This document shows, one piece after another, positions 24,524 through 34,501 of a stretch of DNA of 56,635 nt. Origin of the DNA: Acidobacteriota bacterium (GTDB taxonomy: Bacteria > Chlamydiota > Chlamydiia > Chlamydiales > Rhabdochlamydiaceae); contig CAJCHM010000068.1 in NCBI GenBank assembly GCA_903970255.1, positions 1 to 56,635 of the forward strand, written 5' to 3'. The notes under the pieces are model-generated. The model saw only the letters and a program-made list of their open reading frames with translations. It was not told where the DNA came from and did no database searches. The translations under genes were made by a program, and so were the position numbers. Each line of letters starts with the position of its first letter. The stretch's first letter is position 1.

Positions 24524-24630
24524 ACATGCCTGATTAAAATTTTTTGTTTTACAAAAACAGCGCATCAAGTTCATCATGTAAGAAACTTTTTTAGCCCGTT
24601 AAACAATAAGCGGTTCTTAGGGAGGTTTCT

Positions 24631-27018
24631 ATGAATACATATGATGTGAAAGAGCTTTTATCGGAAAGATTGCAAAAAACAGCCTGGATGCGGCAAAACG
24701 CAAACAGCGATCACTTAGCAAGAGGGGCTCAGCTTGAACCTTTGCTTCAACAGATTCAACAAGTAATTAGCCAAAGGGTTCAGCTTCTCGCGCAAAAAGC
24801 AGAAATTAATGCTTCTGAGTCTAAAAAGAAAGATTGGCAGGGCGACTCTGACAGACTTCTCAATCTTTATCTTCATTTAAATACTCAAAATCCTATTGAT
24901 CCCAAGGGACTGTTATTTAAGTTTTGCACAAAGGTGTGCTTATCTTTTACCTGCATAAGAGCGTGGGAATTAATTGGCCAGGTGGTTTTTTTAGCGGAAA
25001 GAATTCCAGGAAAATTGGCAGCTGGGATTGATGCTCATCCTGAGAAGGTCAATAAATCCAGCCTATTTATTGAAGAAAAACTCTGTGAGGAATTCGAGAA
25101 AATTGCAGCACAGTTAGCCCTTACCTATCCTGAAGCAGCCAGTTTCACCTCTAAAGAGGACCGCCAAGAGCTTTGCATGGAAATTTCAAAAGAGGTAGCA
25201 AAGATGTTACTCACACCTGAAGCTAATCTCAATTTTGGTTTGATCGCCTCTATAGAGAAGTATTTTTTCCCTTTGGTCCCTATCATAGCCGCACAAAGAC
25301 CTCCTTTGAAGTGTCTAAACATCTCTTTAGAAAATCATTTAAACAAGGTGGAGATTCCGGGTGAAAATGCGACTAACTGCGATGCCATCATTTGCGCAGA
25401 TCTGAATTTGCATCCCGGTACGAAATTAACTAAACTCCACCGCAAGCAGGGGGTTTTGGGAGCTTTACTTAATTTGCCCAACTTTGGTTCCCTCAATCCC
25501 TACCTCAAAGTCGCGCAAGCCATTGATGTAGAGGATCAATTTTTTCAGAACACGTGTCAGGATTTCATTGAGCTTTTAAGCAAAGGATATTTAACACGGG
25601 ATATTTGTGATAAAAAGGAGTGTTTCTTTTTTGAGAGTGTTGTTTCTGATGCGAATTTCGAGGAAAAGTTTGACCTGCTTAAAGATGGGTGTATCTCTGA
25701 ATGCAAGAGAAGATCTCATCGATTGCTGCAAGCGTATGAATCTGCGCTTTTTGCTGTTGGACAGGCGGAACCTGATGATCTCATTCGCAGTAAAATCCAG
25801 CATGTTGTCATGCGCGCTCTTTCCAAAACATTTCTCTCCCAGAAGAAGTTATTCAAGTCTCTATATCACGTAGGGTTGGTTGGGCAGATTCAAACCATTT
25901 ATAAAAAAACCTTAAATGACTCGATTTGTCTCATTTATCACCCTCTCCTATCCTACCATAGTTCCCTTGATGAAGAGGTGTTTTTACCAGGCTTTAACCT
26001 CCATCACAGGGATCCGAATCACTTGACTCAAAAAGGGGCCCGCATCGCCACGGCTGCACAAATGATGGGGTGGCTATGCAAAGTTGTCGATAGACTCAAA
26101 GCAAACGCAAAGCAGATTGCTGCCTCGGAAGAAGATCAGGAAGCATTAGATTCTGTGATTGTAGCATTATATGAGCGTGTTCGAGAAGAGCAGTTTCTAA
26201 TAAAAATTATAAAATCCTACGATAAAAATAATATCGCACAACTCGATCTCAATGCTTCCTATAGAAATTTCAAGCGGACTCCAATGACCACTCTGCAATG
26301 TGAAAAGCCCTGGGGAGTGAGTGCACTTGAATTGAACCAGAATTTTATCCCTCATTACCTAGCGATCCGTCCGAATCAGCCTAGGGAGTTATTGCAATGG
26401 GTGCTTGATTATGCAAAATGGAATAATAAATTTAAACCTCCAATTCAAAGTGTTTTTTCGAATCCTAATGAGATCATTGTATTTCAAAAAGGGATGTTGG
26501 GTTCTTGGTATAAAAGTGGGCTTACATCCGCTCAATGGATTGAGAAAAGAATGGTCATTCCAGGCAGAGAGGTGTTGCAGGAAACAATGACTGAAGAGGA
26601 AATCCTCTGTTTTAGCCAAGGGGCAAAACAATGGCTGACCAATGACTTGTCATTGGAAACAAAAAAAGAGGTAGATCTCTTATTCGAAACCTATTGTTCT
26701 AAAAAATATTCAATTCAATCCTTTGCCCAGCAATCGTTTTTTGCCTTTGAGTCTATTCATGACCTAGGCCTAAAACAAAAAAAAGAGCTTCCTTTGATTT
26801 GGGATACGATCTTATTGCAGTCACTTTCTCAAAAAAATTTACTCAAACTAAAAGGGAGTTGTATCCCCTTTGTTAAATACAGAGAAAATATTAATTCAAA
26901 AAAACAGTATCTTTGTTGCTTTTTGAATCCAAGAACAGAAGAGGTTGAATTAGCCAGTATAAACAAGGAAACCACGCAAATTGTTCCTTTGGGTAAGTGG
27001 GATGGAATTAAGGGGTAA
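24631..27018 (+). CDS. Large protein of unknown function
   Basis: 795 residues, mostly helical and soluble by composition, without signal peptide or clear membrane helix. GGGAGG 7 bp before the ATG supports the start. I recognise no domain. The N-terminal 70 residues are Gln-rich and may form a coiled coil; several cysteines are spread through the middle. It stands alone between rmlB and the suf operon. Size, lack of a known family and genome type make a type III effector or lineage-specific protein plausible, but nothing in the sequence proves it. Confidence 0.75.
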   Translation: MNTYDVKELLSERLQKTAWMRQNANSDHLARGAQLEPLLQQIQQVISQRVQLLAQKAEINASESKKKDWQGDSDRLLNLYLHLNTQNPIDPKGLLFKFCTKVCLSFTCIRAWELIGQVVFLAERIPGKLAAGIDAHPEKVNKSSLFIEEKLCEEFEKIAAQLALTYPEAASFTSKEDRQELCMEISKEVAKMLLTPEANLNFGLIASIEKYFFPLVPIIAAQRPPLKCLNISLENHLNKVEIPGENATNCDAIICADLNLHPGTKLTKLHRKQGVLGALLNLPNFGSLNPYLKVAQAIDVEDQFFQNTCQDFIELLSKGYLTRDICDKKECFFFESVVSDANFEEKFDLLKDGCISECKRRSHRLLQAYESALFAVGQAEPDDLIRSKIQHVVMRALSKTFLSQKKLFKSLYHVGLVGQIQTIYKKTLNDSICLIYHPLLSYHSSLDEEVFLPGFNLHHRDPNHLTQKGARIATAAQMMGWLCKVVDRLKANAKQIAASEEDQEALDSVIVALYERVREEQFLIKIIKSYDKNNIAQLDLNASYRNFKRTPMTTLQCEKPWGVSALELNQNFIPHYLAIRPNQPRELLQWVLDYAKWNNKFKPPIQSVFSNPNEIIVFQKGMLGSWYKSGLTSAQWIEKRMVIPGREVLQETMTEEEILCFSQGAKQWLTNDLSLETKKEVDLLFETYCSKKYSIQSFAQQSFFAFESIHDLGLKQKKELPLIWDTILLQSLSQKNLLKLKGSCIPFVKYRENINSKKQYLCCFLNPRTEEVELASINKETTQIVPLGKWDGIKG

Positions 27019-27047
27019 AAATTTTATTTGCCAGGAGGCGATCCTCA

Positions 27048-27077
27048 TTGAGAAAATCCCTTCAACAGTGATAAGAT
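27048..27077 (+). promoter_or_regulatory. Putative promoter of the suf operon
   Basis: TTGAGA (27048-27053) and TAAGAT (27072-27077) with an 18-bp spacer, 26 bp before the sufB ATG. Prediction by eye; no IscR or Fur-like operator could be identified. Confidence 0.4.
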
Positions 27078-27103
27078 AGAGTCTTAAATTTTAGGGTTTG
27101 ATT

Positions 27104-28543
27104 ATGTCGACAGAGGAGCTCATCAAAGAGCGGTCCGATTACAAATATGGGTTTGTCACGGAAATTGAAACCGATGCGATCCAGAAGGGGTTGAGCGAAG
27201 AGACAATTCGGTTAATCTCTGCAAAAAAAAATGAGCCCTCCTTTTTACTCGATTTCCGCTTAAGGGCTTATTCTAAATTTCTGGAAATGCAAGAGCCTAA
27301 CTGGGCCAACTTGAGCCACCCTCCTATCGACTATCAAGAGATCTGTTATTATTCTGCGCCTAAGAAAAAACAGTCGTTGCAGAGTCTCCATGAGGTGGAT
27401 CCCGAGATTTTAAAGACTTTTGAGCGGCTTGGGATTCCTCTGGATGAGCAGAAGCGTTTGACTAATGTGGCTGTCGATGTTGTTTTTGATTCTGTTTCTT
27501 TAGGCACGACCTTCCAAAAAACCCTATCAGAGGCAGGTGTTGTCCTCTGCCCGATTTCCGAGGCGGTACATAAATATCCAGAATTGATTGAAAAGTATCT
27601 GGGCAGCGTCGTTCCTATCGGGGATAACTACTTTGCAGCTCTTAACTCAGCTGTTTTTTCCGACGGCTCTTTTGTCTACATCCCTAAAGGGGTGCGTTGC
27701 CCGATTGAGCTCTCTACTTATTTTCGGATCAACGATAAGCAAAGCGGTCAGTTTGAAAGAACATTGATCATTGCCGAAGAGGATTCTTATGTCAGCTATC
27801 TAGAGGGGTGTACAGCTCCTGCTTTTGACAACAATCAGCTCCACGCTGCAGTCGTTGAACTCATCGCTCATACTCGTGCTGAAATCAAGTACGCCACCGT
27901 GCAAAACTGGTACTCGGGGAATCCCGAAACTGGGCTGGGCGGTATTTACAATTTTGTAACCAAGCGTGGGCGATGCCAAGGATACCGCTCTAAGATTACC
28001 TGGTCGCAGGTGGAGGCCGGTGCTGCAATCACTTGGAAATATCCCAGTTGCATTTTGCAGGGGGATGAATCGATTGGAGAGTTTTACTCCGTTGCTTTAA
28101 CAACCGGCAAAATGCAGGCAGATACAGGCACCAAGATGATCCATTTGGGAAAAAAGACGCGCTCGACAATCATTTCTAAAGGGATTTCAGCAGATCGTTC
28201 CCACAATACTTACCGGGGGCTTGTAAAGATTGCTCCGCGCGCAGAGGGTGCACGCAATTATACCCAGTGCGATTCGATGCTTGTTGGCAATCAATGTTCG
28301 GCCAACACTTTTCCCTACATCGAGGTCGCACACAATAGTGGACAAGTGGAACATGAGGCATCTACTTCAAAAATGAATGAGGAGCAGTTGTTTTATTTGC
28401 AGGCGCGTGGAATCTCACGAGAAGATGCGATCAATATGATTGTCAGCGGATTTTGCAAAGATGTGATCCGAGAACTCCCCTTGGAGTTTGCCGTTGAAGC
28501 GCAAAAGCTCCTGGCTCTAAAGCTTGAAAACTCAGTAGGATAA
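27104..28543 (+). CDS. sufB: Fe-S cluster assembly scaffold SufB
   Basis: 479 residues from the ATG at 27104; a TTG two codons earlier is less likely. The sequence is typical throughout: [36 protein letters not shown], and the late catalytic segment [14 protein letters not shown]. SufB forms the SufBC2D scaffold where clusters are built. It is the first gene of sufBCDS. Confidence 0.97.
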   Translation: MSTEELIKERSDYKYGFVTEIETDAIQKGLSEETIRLISAKKNEPSFLLDFRLRAYSKFLEMQEPNWANLSHPPIDYQEICYYSAPKKKQSLQSLHEVDPEILKTFERLGIPLDEQKRLTNVAVDVVFDSVSLGTTFQKTLSEAGVVLCPISEAVHKYPELIEKYLGSVVPIGDNYFAALNSAVFSDGSFVYIPKGVRCPIELSTYFRINDKQSGQFERTLIIAEEDSYVSYLEGCTAPAFDNNQLHAAVVELIAHTRAEIKYATVQNWYSGNPETGLGGIYNFVTKRGRCQGYRSKITWSQVEAGAAITWKYPSCILQGDESIGEFYSVALTTGKMQADTGTKMIHLGKKTRSTIISKGISADRSHNTYRGLVKIAPRAEGARNYTQCDSMLVGNQCSANTFPYIEVAHNSGQVEHEASTSKMNEEQLFYLQARGISREDAINMIVSGFCKDVIRELPLEFAVEAQKLLALKLENSVG

Positions 28544-28550
28544 AAAAAAT

Positions 28551-29303
28551 ATGTTAGAGATCAAAGATTTACAGGCAAAAGTTGAAGAGAAGCTCATTTT
28601 AAAAGGATTTAATCTGAACGTCGGCAAAGGAGAGATCCATGCGATCATGGGCCCTAACGGCGCTGGGAAATCAACCCTTGCTAAAGTTCTTGCCGGCGAT
28701 CCTTCCTACGAAGTAACAGGAGGGGAAGTGCTCATGGAAGGGCAAAATATTTTCGATCTAGATCCTGAACAGCGCTCCCATTTAGGGTTGTTCATGAGCT
28801 TTCAGTACCCCATAGAAATTCCAGGGATCTCTAATCTGCAGTTTTTGCATGCGGCCTATAATGCCAAGCTCAAAGCTAATGGGAAGGGCAGCATTTCAGA
28901 AGAGGTGTTCCATCAAATTTTAGATGAGAAGATGGGACTTGTCGAAGTGAAGAGCGCATTTAAAGAGCGCAATCTCAACGAGGGGTTTTCAGGAGGGGAA
29001 AAAAAGCGCAATGAGATCTTGCAGATGGCAGTTCTTGAACCTAAAGTTGCGATCTTAGATGAGACAGATTCAGGACTGGATATCGACGCGATGCGCATTG
29101 TTGCAAAGGGGGTCAATTGTCTGATGGGCCCTGAAAATGCTCTCATCTTGATCACTCATTATCAGCGCCTTCTAGATTACATCCGCCCCGATTTTGTTCA
29201 TGTCGTGATCGATGGCAAAATTGTGCGCTCAGGGGGTCCTGAGCTGGCACTTCAACTAGAAGAGAAGGGATACGATTGGCTGATGACGGGGTCCCATGCC
29301 TGA
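28551..29303 (+). CDS. sufC: Fe-S cluster assembly ATPase SufC
   Basis: 250 residues. Walker A GPNGAGKST, a SufC-type signature FSGGEKKRNE and Walker B VAILDETDSGLD are present. It drives conformational change of the SufBC2D complex in the cytoplasm. It follows sufB by 7 bp and overlaps sufD by 8 bp. Confidence 0.97.
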   Translation: MLEIKDLQAKVEEKLILKGFNLNVGKGEIHAIMGPNGAGKSTLAKVLAGDPSYEVTGGEVLMEGQNIFDLDPEQRSHLGLFMSFQYPIEIPGISNLQFLHAAYNAKLKANGKGSISEEVFHQILDEKMGLVEVKSAFKERNLNEGFSGGEKKRNEILQMAVLEPKVAILDETDSGLDIDAMRIVAKGVNCLMGPENALILITHYQRLLDYIRPDFVHVVIDGKIVRSGGPELALQLEEKGYDWLMTGSHA

Positions 29304-30579
29304 GAAGACTTTTTTAAGACAACTGCAACATGAGTTTGGATCCAATGTTTCGAGGGGCCCTTTAGGACGGTTGCGGCAGATGGGGTGGGAGAAGCTTGCA
29401 GAGATCGGTCTTCCCTACAAATCTCATGAAGCATTCCGTTATGTTTCTTTGAGGGAGTTTTATCTTGCTTCATTTAAAGGTTCTGCTCAAAAAACAATCG
29501 ACAAATCCCTCATCTTCGATGCTATTTTACCCGAATGTATTCATTCCCATCTTGTCTTTATAAATGGTTGTTTGTCATTAGAGCTCAGCAACCTCTCCGC
29601 TCTTCCCTCTCAAACTGTTGTTTTGTCGCTCGATGATGCATTCCATACTCATGGCAGCTTTTTAAAGAACTATTTTTCCAATGCACTTAAAGAAGAGAGC
29701 GATCCGTTTGCACTGATTAACCTCGCTCTGCATGGGACAGGGGGATTTCTCTATCTTCCTCCCAAATGTGAAGTGGAACCCCCCTTACAATGTCTGCATA
29801 TTGTGACAGGGGATGAGCCGATGCTAGTCTCAACGCGGCTGCATCTGGTATTGGGAAGCTGTAGCCAGATGCGCTGTATTCTCACGACAAAACAGCTCAA
29901 TCCAAATGCTCATCACTGTCTTGTTCCAAGTACGCAGCTCTCAATAGAAGAAGGAGCTCAAGCACACCTCCTTAACATGGTAGATACCCTTCCTGCATGG
30001 CATTTTGAAACTGTGCGCGCAACGCTCAAAAGAAATGCACAATTTAACTCCCTTAACTTCACCTTTGGCGGTAAAGTTGTCAGGCAGAGCTATCGCGTTT
30101 GTCTTAAAGGGGAAAATAGTCAGGTCAATTTAAACGGCCTGTGGATGCTAAAAAGTAACCGCACCGCACACGTGCATACATCTGTTGAGCATGAAGCCCC
30201 TCATACCCGCTCGATGCAGCACTTCAAAGGGATCTTAAACGATCATAGTCAATCTAGCTTTGAAGGGAAAATCAAGGTAGCACCTCAGGCACAAAAGACA
30301 GAGGCTTATCAGCTCAATAACAATCTAATTTTAGGTCAAGGCGCCGTTGCCAATAGCAAACCTAACTTGGAAGTATTCGCAGATGATGTGAAAGCATCCC
30401 ATGGAGCCACCATCTCCCAGTTAAGCGATGAGCAGCTTTTTTACTTAACAACTAGGGGAATTGATCCAAAGACTGCAAAGCAGCTTCTGATCAGTGGTTT
30501 TTGTCGTGAAATGATCGACAAGATTCCGTATGATTCACTTCTAACAAAACTGCATGCGAACCTGCAAGAGGTGATGTGA
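29296..30579 (+). CDS. sufD: Fe-S cluster assembly protein SufD
   Basis: 427 residues. It shares the SufB/SufD beta-helix core, ending in SHGATISQLSDEQLFYLTTRGI, where the conserved histidine of SufD sits. It partners SufB in the scaffold. Overlaps with sufC (8 bp) and sufS (4 bp) show tight coupling. Confidence 0.95.
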   Translation: MPEKTFLRQLQHEFGSNVSRGPLGRLRQMGWEKLAEIGLPYKSHEAFRYVSLREFYLASFKGSAQKTIDKSLIFDAILPECIHSHLVFINGCLSLELSNLSALPSQTVVLSLDDAFHTHGSFLKNYFSNALKEESDPFALINLALHGTGGFLYLPPKCEVEPPLQCLHIVTGDEPMLVSTRLHLVLGSCSQMRCILTTKQLNPNAHHCLVPSTQLSIEEGAQAHLLNMVDTLPAWHFETVRATLKRNAQFNSLNFTFGGKVVRQSYRVCLKGENSQVNLNGLWMLKSNRTAHVHTSVEHEAPHTRSMQHFKGILNDHSQSSFEGKIKVAPQAQKTEAYQLNNNLILGQGAVANSKPNLEVFADDVKASHGATISQLSDEQLFYLTTRGIDPKTAKQLLISGFCREMIDKIPYDSLLTKLHANLQEVM

Positions 30580-31823
30580 GTCATTCTGGTCAGTTCAATA
30601 TAAGGAAAGTCCGACAAGAATTTCCCATGCTGCAGCAGCATATGCATGGCAAACCTTTCATCTATTTCGATTCTGCTGCAACAACGCAAAAACCCAAATG
30701 TGTCATCGATGCGATGAACCAATTTTATCAAACCCAATATGGCACTGTGCATCGCTCTGTCTATGATTTTGCAAGCCAGGCTACAGATCGTTATAATCAC
30801 GTACGCCAAAGTATCAAAGAGTTCATCAACGCAGCTTTTGTAGAGGAGATTATTTTTACCAAGGGCACTACAGAGGCGATCAACTTAGTGGCTTCTTCCT
30901 TCGGAAAGGCTTTTTTACAACCGGGCGATGAAGTACTGATCACGGTTATGGAACACCATTCCAATATCGTCCCATGGCAATGGATTTGTAAAGAGAGGAA
31001 AGCGCACCTCAAAGCAATCCCCATCGATGACCATGGGGAGCTCATTTTGGAAGAATTTGAAAAACTCCTTACCAATCGCACAAAAATTGTAAGCTTGGCC
31101 CATATCGCCAATTCCACGGGGACGCTCAATCCCATCGAGGAGATCATTAACCGCTCCCATGCAAAAGGAGCCAAGGTTTTGATTGATGGCGCTCAAAGTA
31201 TTGCCCATATGCCGATTGATGTGCAAAAATTAAAAGCGGATTTCTATGTCTTCTCAGGCCATAAGGCCTATGGGCCAACGGGCGTTGGCATTCTCTATGG
31301 CAAGCGGGCTCTTCTTGAGAAAATGCCCCCCTATCAAGGGGGTGGAGATATGATTGATGAGGTGATGATTGCCTCCTCAACCTATCAGCATATCCCTTTA
31401 AAATTTGAGGCGGGAACCCCCATGATCGCTGAGGTGATGGGTCTTGGAGAGGCGATCCGATTTTTACAAAATTTGGGAATGGATAAAGTTGCCGCGTGGG
31501 AACAGGATCTTCTCGAATATGCGACAAAGCGGTTGCACGAGGTCGGATCTCTTCGCATCATTGGCACAGCTGCTAAAAAAGGGGGGATCATCAGTTTTGT
31601 CGTCGATGGACTTCACCCGTTAGATATCGGTACTCTTCTAGATCTTCGCGGCATTGCTGTCCGCACCGGGCAAATGTGCGCGCAGCCTACTTTAAAAAGG
31701 TTCCATCTAGCGTCGGTCACCCGCATCTCTTTTGGCCTGCATAATACCTTTGAGGAGATTGATGTTTTTATCCATGCGCTCAAAGAGATCGTCCTGCTCC
31801 TGCGCCCTTCGATGTCTTATTAA
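30576..31823 (+). CDS. sufS: Cysteine desulfurase SufS
   Basis: 415 residues beginning at GTG within the sufD stop. PLP lysine K230 lies in FSGHKAYGPTG and catalytic C368 in RTGQMCAQP, both standard for group II desulfurases. It supplies sulfur from cysteine to the Suf scaffold. No SufE or SufU partner is in the window. Its stop codon TAA is part of a perfect 67-bp palindrome. Confidence 0.97.
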   Translation: MSHSGQFNIRKVRQEFPMLQQHMHGKPFIYFDSAATTQKPKCVIDAMNQFYQTQYGTVHRSVYDFASQATDRYNHVRQSIKEFINAAFVEEIIFTKGTTEAINLVASSFGKAFLQPGDEVLITVMEHHSNIVPWQWICKERKAHLKAIPIDDHGELILEEFEKLLTNRTKIVSLAHIANSTGTLNPIEEIINRSHAKGAKVLIDGAQSIAHMPIDVQKLKADFYVFSGHKAYGPTGVGILYGKRALLEKMPPYQGGGDMIDEVMIASSTYQHIPLKFEAGTPMIAEVMGLGEAIRFLQNLGMDKVAAWEQDLLEYATKRLHEVGSLRIIGTAAKKGGIISFVVDGLHPLDIGTLLDLRGIAVRTGQMCAQPTLKRFHLASVTRISFGLHNTFEEIDVFIHALKEIVLLLRPSMSY

Positions 31824-31886
31824 CTGGAGTAATGGGTTTAATCCGCTCAACATCGTTGAGCGGATTAAACCCATTACTCCAGTTAA
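31820..31886. repeat. Perfect 67-bp palindrome at the sufS stop codon
   Basis: Two 32-bp arms match perfectly around a 3-bp loop (31852-31854). The ends read ttaactggagt and its mirror, the same outer 11 bp as palindromic family 1, while the inner part differs. The left TAA is the sufS stop codon. It can act as a terminator-like hairpin for sufS, although no T-run follows. Confidence 0.92.
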
Positions 31887-31970
31887 TAATAAGTAATATG
31901 GGATGTTTCGTGGTGGGGTCAATGATGGGGTGGAAATGGGAACCGCGTTTCTAGGAGCTAGGATTGCATA

Positions 31971-32006
31971 GAAAAAGCGTTAGACCTTTAAGGATCTAAC
32001 GCTTTT
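31971..32006 (-). terminator. Rho-independent terminator for the outer membrane protein gene
   Basis: Stem aaagcgttaga/tctaacgcttt with inner cctt/aagg. On the minus strand a run of T follows the stem, 34 bp after the stop codon at 32040. Confidence 0.8.
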
Positions 32007-32039
32007 AGCACACCCAAGCGTCTTGCTCAGACTGTATTC

Positions 32040-33152
32040 TTAGAAATCAAAACGCGCTGCAAACGTCCAGCCTTGGAATGTCAAATCCCCTTGATTGGAG
32101 ATCACGCTGCCTTTGGAAACATCATCCACAAATACGGGAAACTGGTTTTGGCTGAAGTAAACGTGGTGCTCCCAGCCTACTTGCAGGCCCAAATGGAATC
32201 TGTCGTTGTAGAACATGTGATCATAGCGCACGCCTGCCATCATATCCAGAACAGGATGGGAAACGCGGTAGACATTCTTTCCATCGCCATATTCGCCCTT
32301 AGAATTGGTATTGAGTTGAGGAGGGGAGTCAGTATCCTCATAGTCTATGTCATGGAATCCGTAAAGAATCGCTCCTGACATGTTTCCAAAAAGACTAAAA
32401 CCGGAACCGAGCGTCCACTGTGTGTCAAGGCCGCTCTCAAGACCCATGCCATACCATTCATCATTATACCTCACCTTGACCTGTGTCGGGGGAAGTGTGC
32501 CGATGAAATTGCGGTATCTTGTATTCCATTTCTGATGAACCCAATCGGTTCTCAAACCAAAGTGAGGGCGCAGTGTTAACCATTTGCTGACAAAAAATTC
32601 TCGCCCTAGATCCAAATCGAGTTGGTTGAAAAGCAGTGTCCAGTGGCTATGGGCTTTAGCACAGGCAGCATCAGCAAGGTCGTCTGAAGGCACAATGCGC
32701 GAAGGGAATACAAAATAATTGTTGTGTGCAAAGATGTTTCTAGTGCCGCCAGTTCTTATACGCAGCCAGGAGAGACTCAAATCCCATCCATCATGCGGCA
32801 AGTTATAACCTATGCCGACGCGGAATCCCACATCCCAATGGGAGTGAATGGATCTGATCTCTGATTTAGAGAGATTAGCTGAAGAACCATGGTTAACAAC
32901 AGCAACGGGGAGGCCATTTTCGTGAGCATTCCAATAAAGCAAGTCTCCAAAGAGGAAAAGATCCACGCCATCTCTAACTTGAGGGCGGCCGGGAGGATTA
33001 ATCATTCCGCTGGCACTTCTTCGCTGTTCCAGGGCATTAACGCGATTTTCCAGATTGCGCAGTTGCGCGCTGTCGTTAGCTGCATCGACAGAACTTGTCG
33101 CAGCTACAAGGGCTAAACTTAATGGCCACATTTTTTTCAGTTTTTTATACAT
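32040..33152 (-). CDS. MOMP-like outer membrane protein 1
   Basis: 370 residues from the ATG at 33152; the reading can be extended upstream to 33269 but signal peptide (MYKKLKKMWPLSLALVAATSSVDA) and GGGGATT before it fix the start. A short coiled coil (QLRNLENRVNALEQRR) follows the signal, then a beta-barrel of about 300 residues ending FAARFDF with the C-terminal phenylalanine needed for outer membrane insertion. It belongs to the chlamydial MOMP-like group of environmental Chlamydiae by pattern. A close paralogue lies directly upstream. Confidence 0.85.
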   Translation of the reverse strand: MYKKLKKMWPLSLALVAATSSVDAANDSAQLRNLENRVNALEQRRSASGMINPPGRPQVRDGVDLFLFGDLLYWNAHENGLPVAVVNHGSSANLSKSEIRSIHSHWDVGFRVGIGYNLPHDGWDLSLSWLRIRTGGTRNIFAHNNYFVFPSRIVPSDDLADAACAKAHSHWTLLFNQLDLDLGREFFVSKWLTLRPHFGLRTDWVHQKWNTRYRNFIGTLPPTQVKVRYNDEWYGMGLESGLDTQWTLGSGFSLFGNMSGAILYGFHDIDYEDTDSPPQLNTNSKGEYGDGKNVYRVSHPVLDMMAGVRYDHMFYNDRFHLGLQVGWEHHVYFSQNQFPVFVDDVSKGSVISNQGDLTFQGWTFAARFDF

Positions 33153-33267
33153 ATAATCCCCGTGGGTTTGGAGTAGTGTTTTTTGAAATCTCGGATTGAT
33201 CTTGCAAGCAGCACTGTATCTTTTTTTGGGATATTTCTCGAGCATTTTTTGCAGATGGCATGGGGAC

Positions 33268-33298
33268 AAAAAAAACCGGGAGTAGAAAACTCCCGGTT
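33268..33298 (-). terminator. Rho-independent terminator between the two outer membrane genes
   Basis: Stem aaccgggag/ctcccggtt with a 7-bp loop, followed on the minus strand by eight T residues. It ends transcription of the gene that stops at 33316, so the two paralogues are separate units. Confidence 0.9.
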
Positions 33299-33315
33299 AT
33301 AAGAATGAACTCATT

Positions 33316-34416
33316 TTAGAAATCAAAGCGCGCAGACAGCGTCCATCCTTGCAATGTCAGATCTCCCTGGTTTGAAACCATGGCCCCAAGTGCTACGTCG
33401 TCGACAAATACAGGGAATTGGTTTTGACTGAAATAGATATGATGCTCCCAGCCGATTTGAACTCCAAGATGGAATCTATCGTTAGCAAACATGTTATCCC
33501 AACGCACACCCATTTCTAAATCCAGGATTGGATGGGAGACGCGATAGCTGTCTCTCAATCCCACAAAATCGATATCCGCTGGATTTTGATCAGTGTTATA
33601 ATCGATGTGATGAAATCCATAGAGGATCGCTGCGCTAAGATTGCCAAAGAGGCTCCAGCCGCAGCCAAGGCCCCACTGCGTATCGAATCCCCCTTCGAGA
33701 CCGATTCCCCACCAGTGGTCTTTGAGTTTTGTGTCAATATCATTGGATGGGATCTCACCTGTGAAATTTTTATAGTCGGTGTCGAGATTTTGGCGAACCC
33801 AGTCAGATCTTAATCCAAAATGGGGGCGAAGTGTCAGCCACTTGCTAACAAAAAATTCACGACCAAGATCCAAGTCTAATTGGTTCAAGCGCAGGTGCCA
33901 TCTGCTTTTCATTTTGCTAGCTGTTGTGGAGAAATCCGCTAAATTGCTGGGATGAACCCGTGTTGGAGAGATAAACAGATCATCGTCAGTATGGATATCC
34001 TTGCGGCCGTTGTCTGTGTAGCGAAGCCATGTCAGGCGCAGATCCCATCCATCATGCGGCATGTTATAGCCCACTCCAACGCGAAAACCGACGTTCCATT
34101 TGCCATGGATTGATTTAACTTCAGAGTCTGAAAGGTTGGTGCTGGAGCCGTCATTGGTTACTGCTACCTGGAGTCCATTTTCGTGAGCATTCCAATAGAT
34201 GAGATCCGCATAAACGAAGAGATCTGCGCCATCTCTTATTTGAGGACGGCCCTGTGGGTTGATCATCCCACTTGCATTTTTGCGCTGCTCTAATGCGGTG
34301 ACGCGGTTTTCAAGGTTGCGCACTGTGGCGCTCTCATTATTGGCATAGGCGCAATTAGCAAACGCTACACATGATGTTGCAGCTAGCAGAAGTGCATTTT
34401 TCAGGTTCGACTTCAT
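33316..34416 (-). CDS. MOMP-like outer membrane protein 2
   Basis: 366 residues from the ATG at 34416, preceded by GAGGGAA and starting a signal peptide (MKSNLKNALLLAATSCVAFANCAYA). Coiled coil VRNLENRVTALEQRK, then a barrel ending LSARFDF. It aligns with its neighbour along the full length (for example LDLGREFFVSKWLTLRPHFG in both), so it arose by tandem duplication. Divergence is greatest in loops such as around residues 120-160, as expected for surface-exposed parts. Confidence 0.87.
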   Translation of the reverse strand: MKSNLKNALLLAATSCVAFANCAYANNESATVRNLENRVTALEQRKNASGMINPQGRPQIRDGADLFVYADLIYWNAHENGLQVAVTNDGSSTNLSDSEVKSIHGKWNVGFRVGVGYNMPHDGWDLRLTWLRYTDNGRKDIHTDDDLFISPTRVHPSNLADFSTTASKMKSRWHLRLNQLDLDLGREFFVSKWLTLRPHFGLRSDWVRQNLDTDYKNFTGEIPSNDIDTKLKDHWWGIGLEGGFDTQWGLGCGWSLFGNLSAAILYGFHHIDYNTDQNPADIDFVGLRDSYRVSHPILDLEMGVRWDNMFANDRFHLGVQIGWEHHIYFSQNQFPVFVDDVALGAMVSNQGDLTLQGWTLSARFDF

Positions 34417-34456
34417 ATAGATTCCCTCTTCAATTTGAATCATTGTTTATTAATGC

Positions 34457-34485
34457 AATCTATTGCTTGAGAAAAAATGAGTCAA
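34457..34485 (-). promoter_or_regulatory. Putative promoter of outer membrane protein 2
   Basis: On the minus strand TTGACT (34480-34485) and TAGATT (34457-34462) are separated by 17 bp, about 40 bp before the ATG. Good match to a housekeeping promoter. Confidence 0.55.
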
Positions 34486-34501
34486 CAAAAAAATACAAAT
34501 T

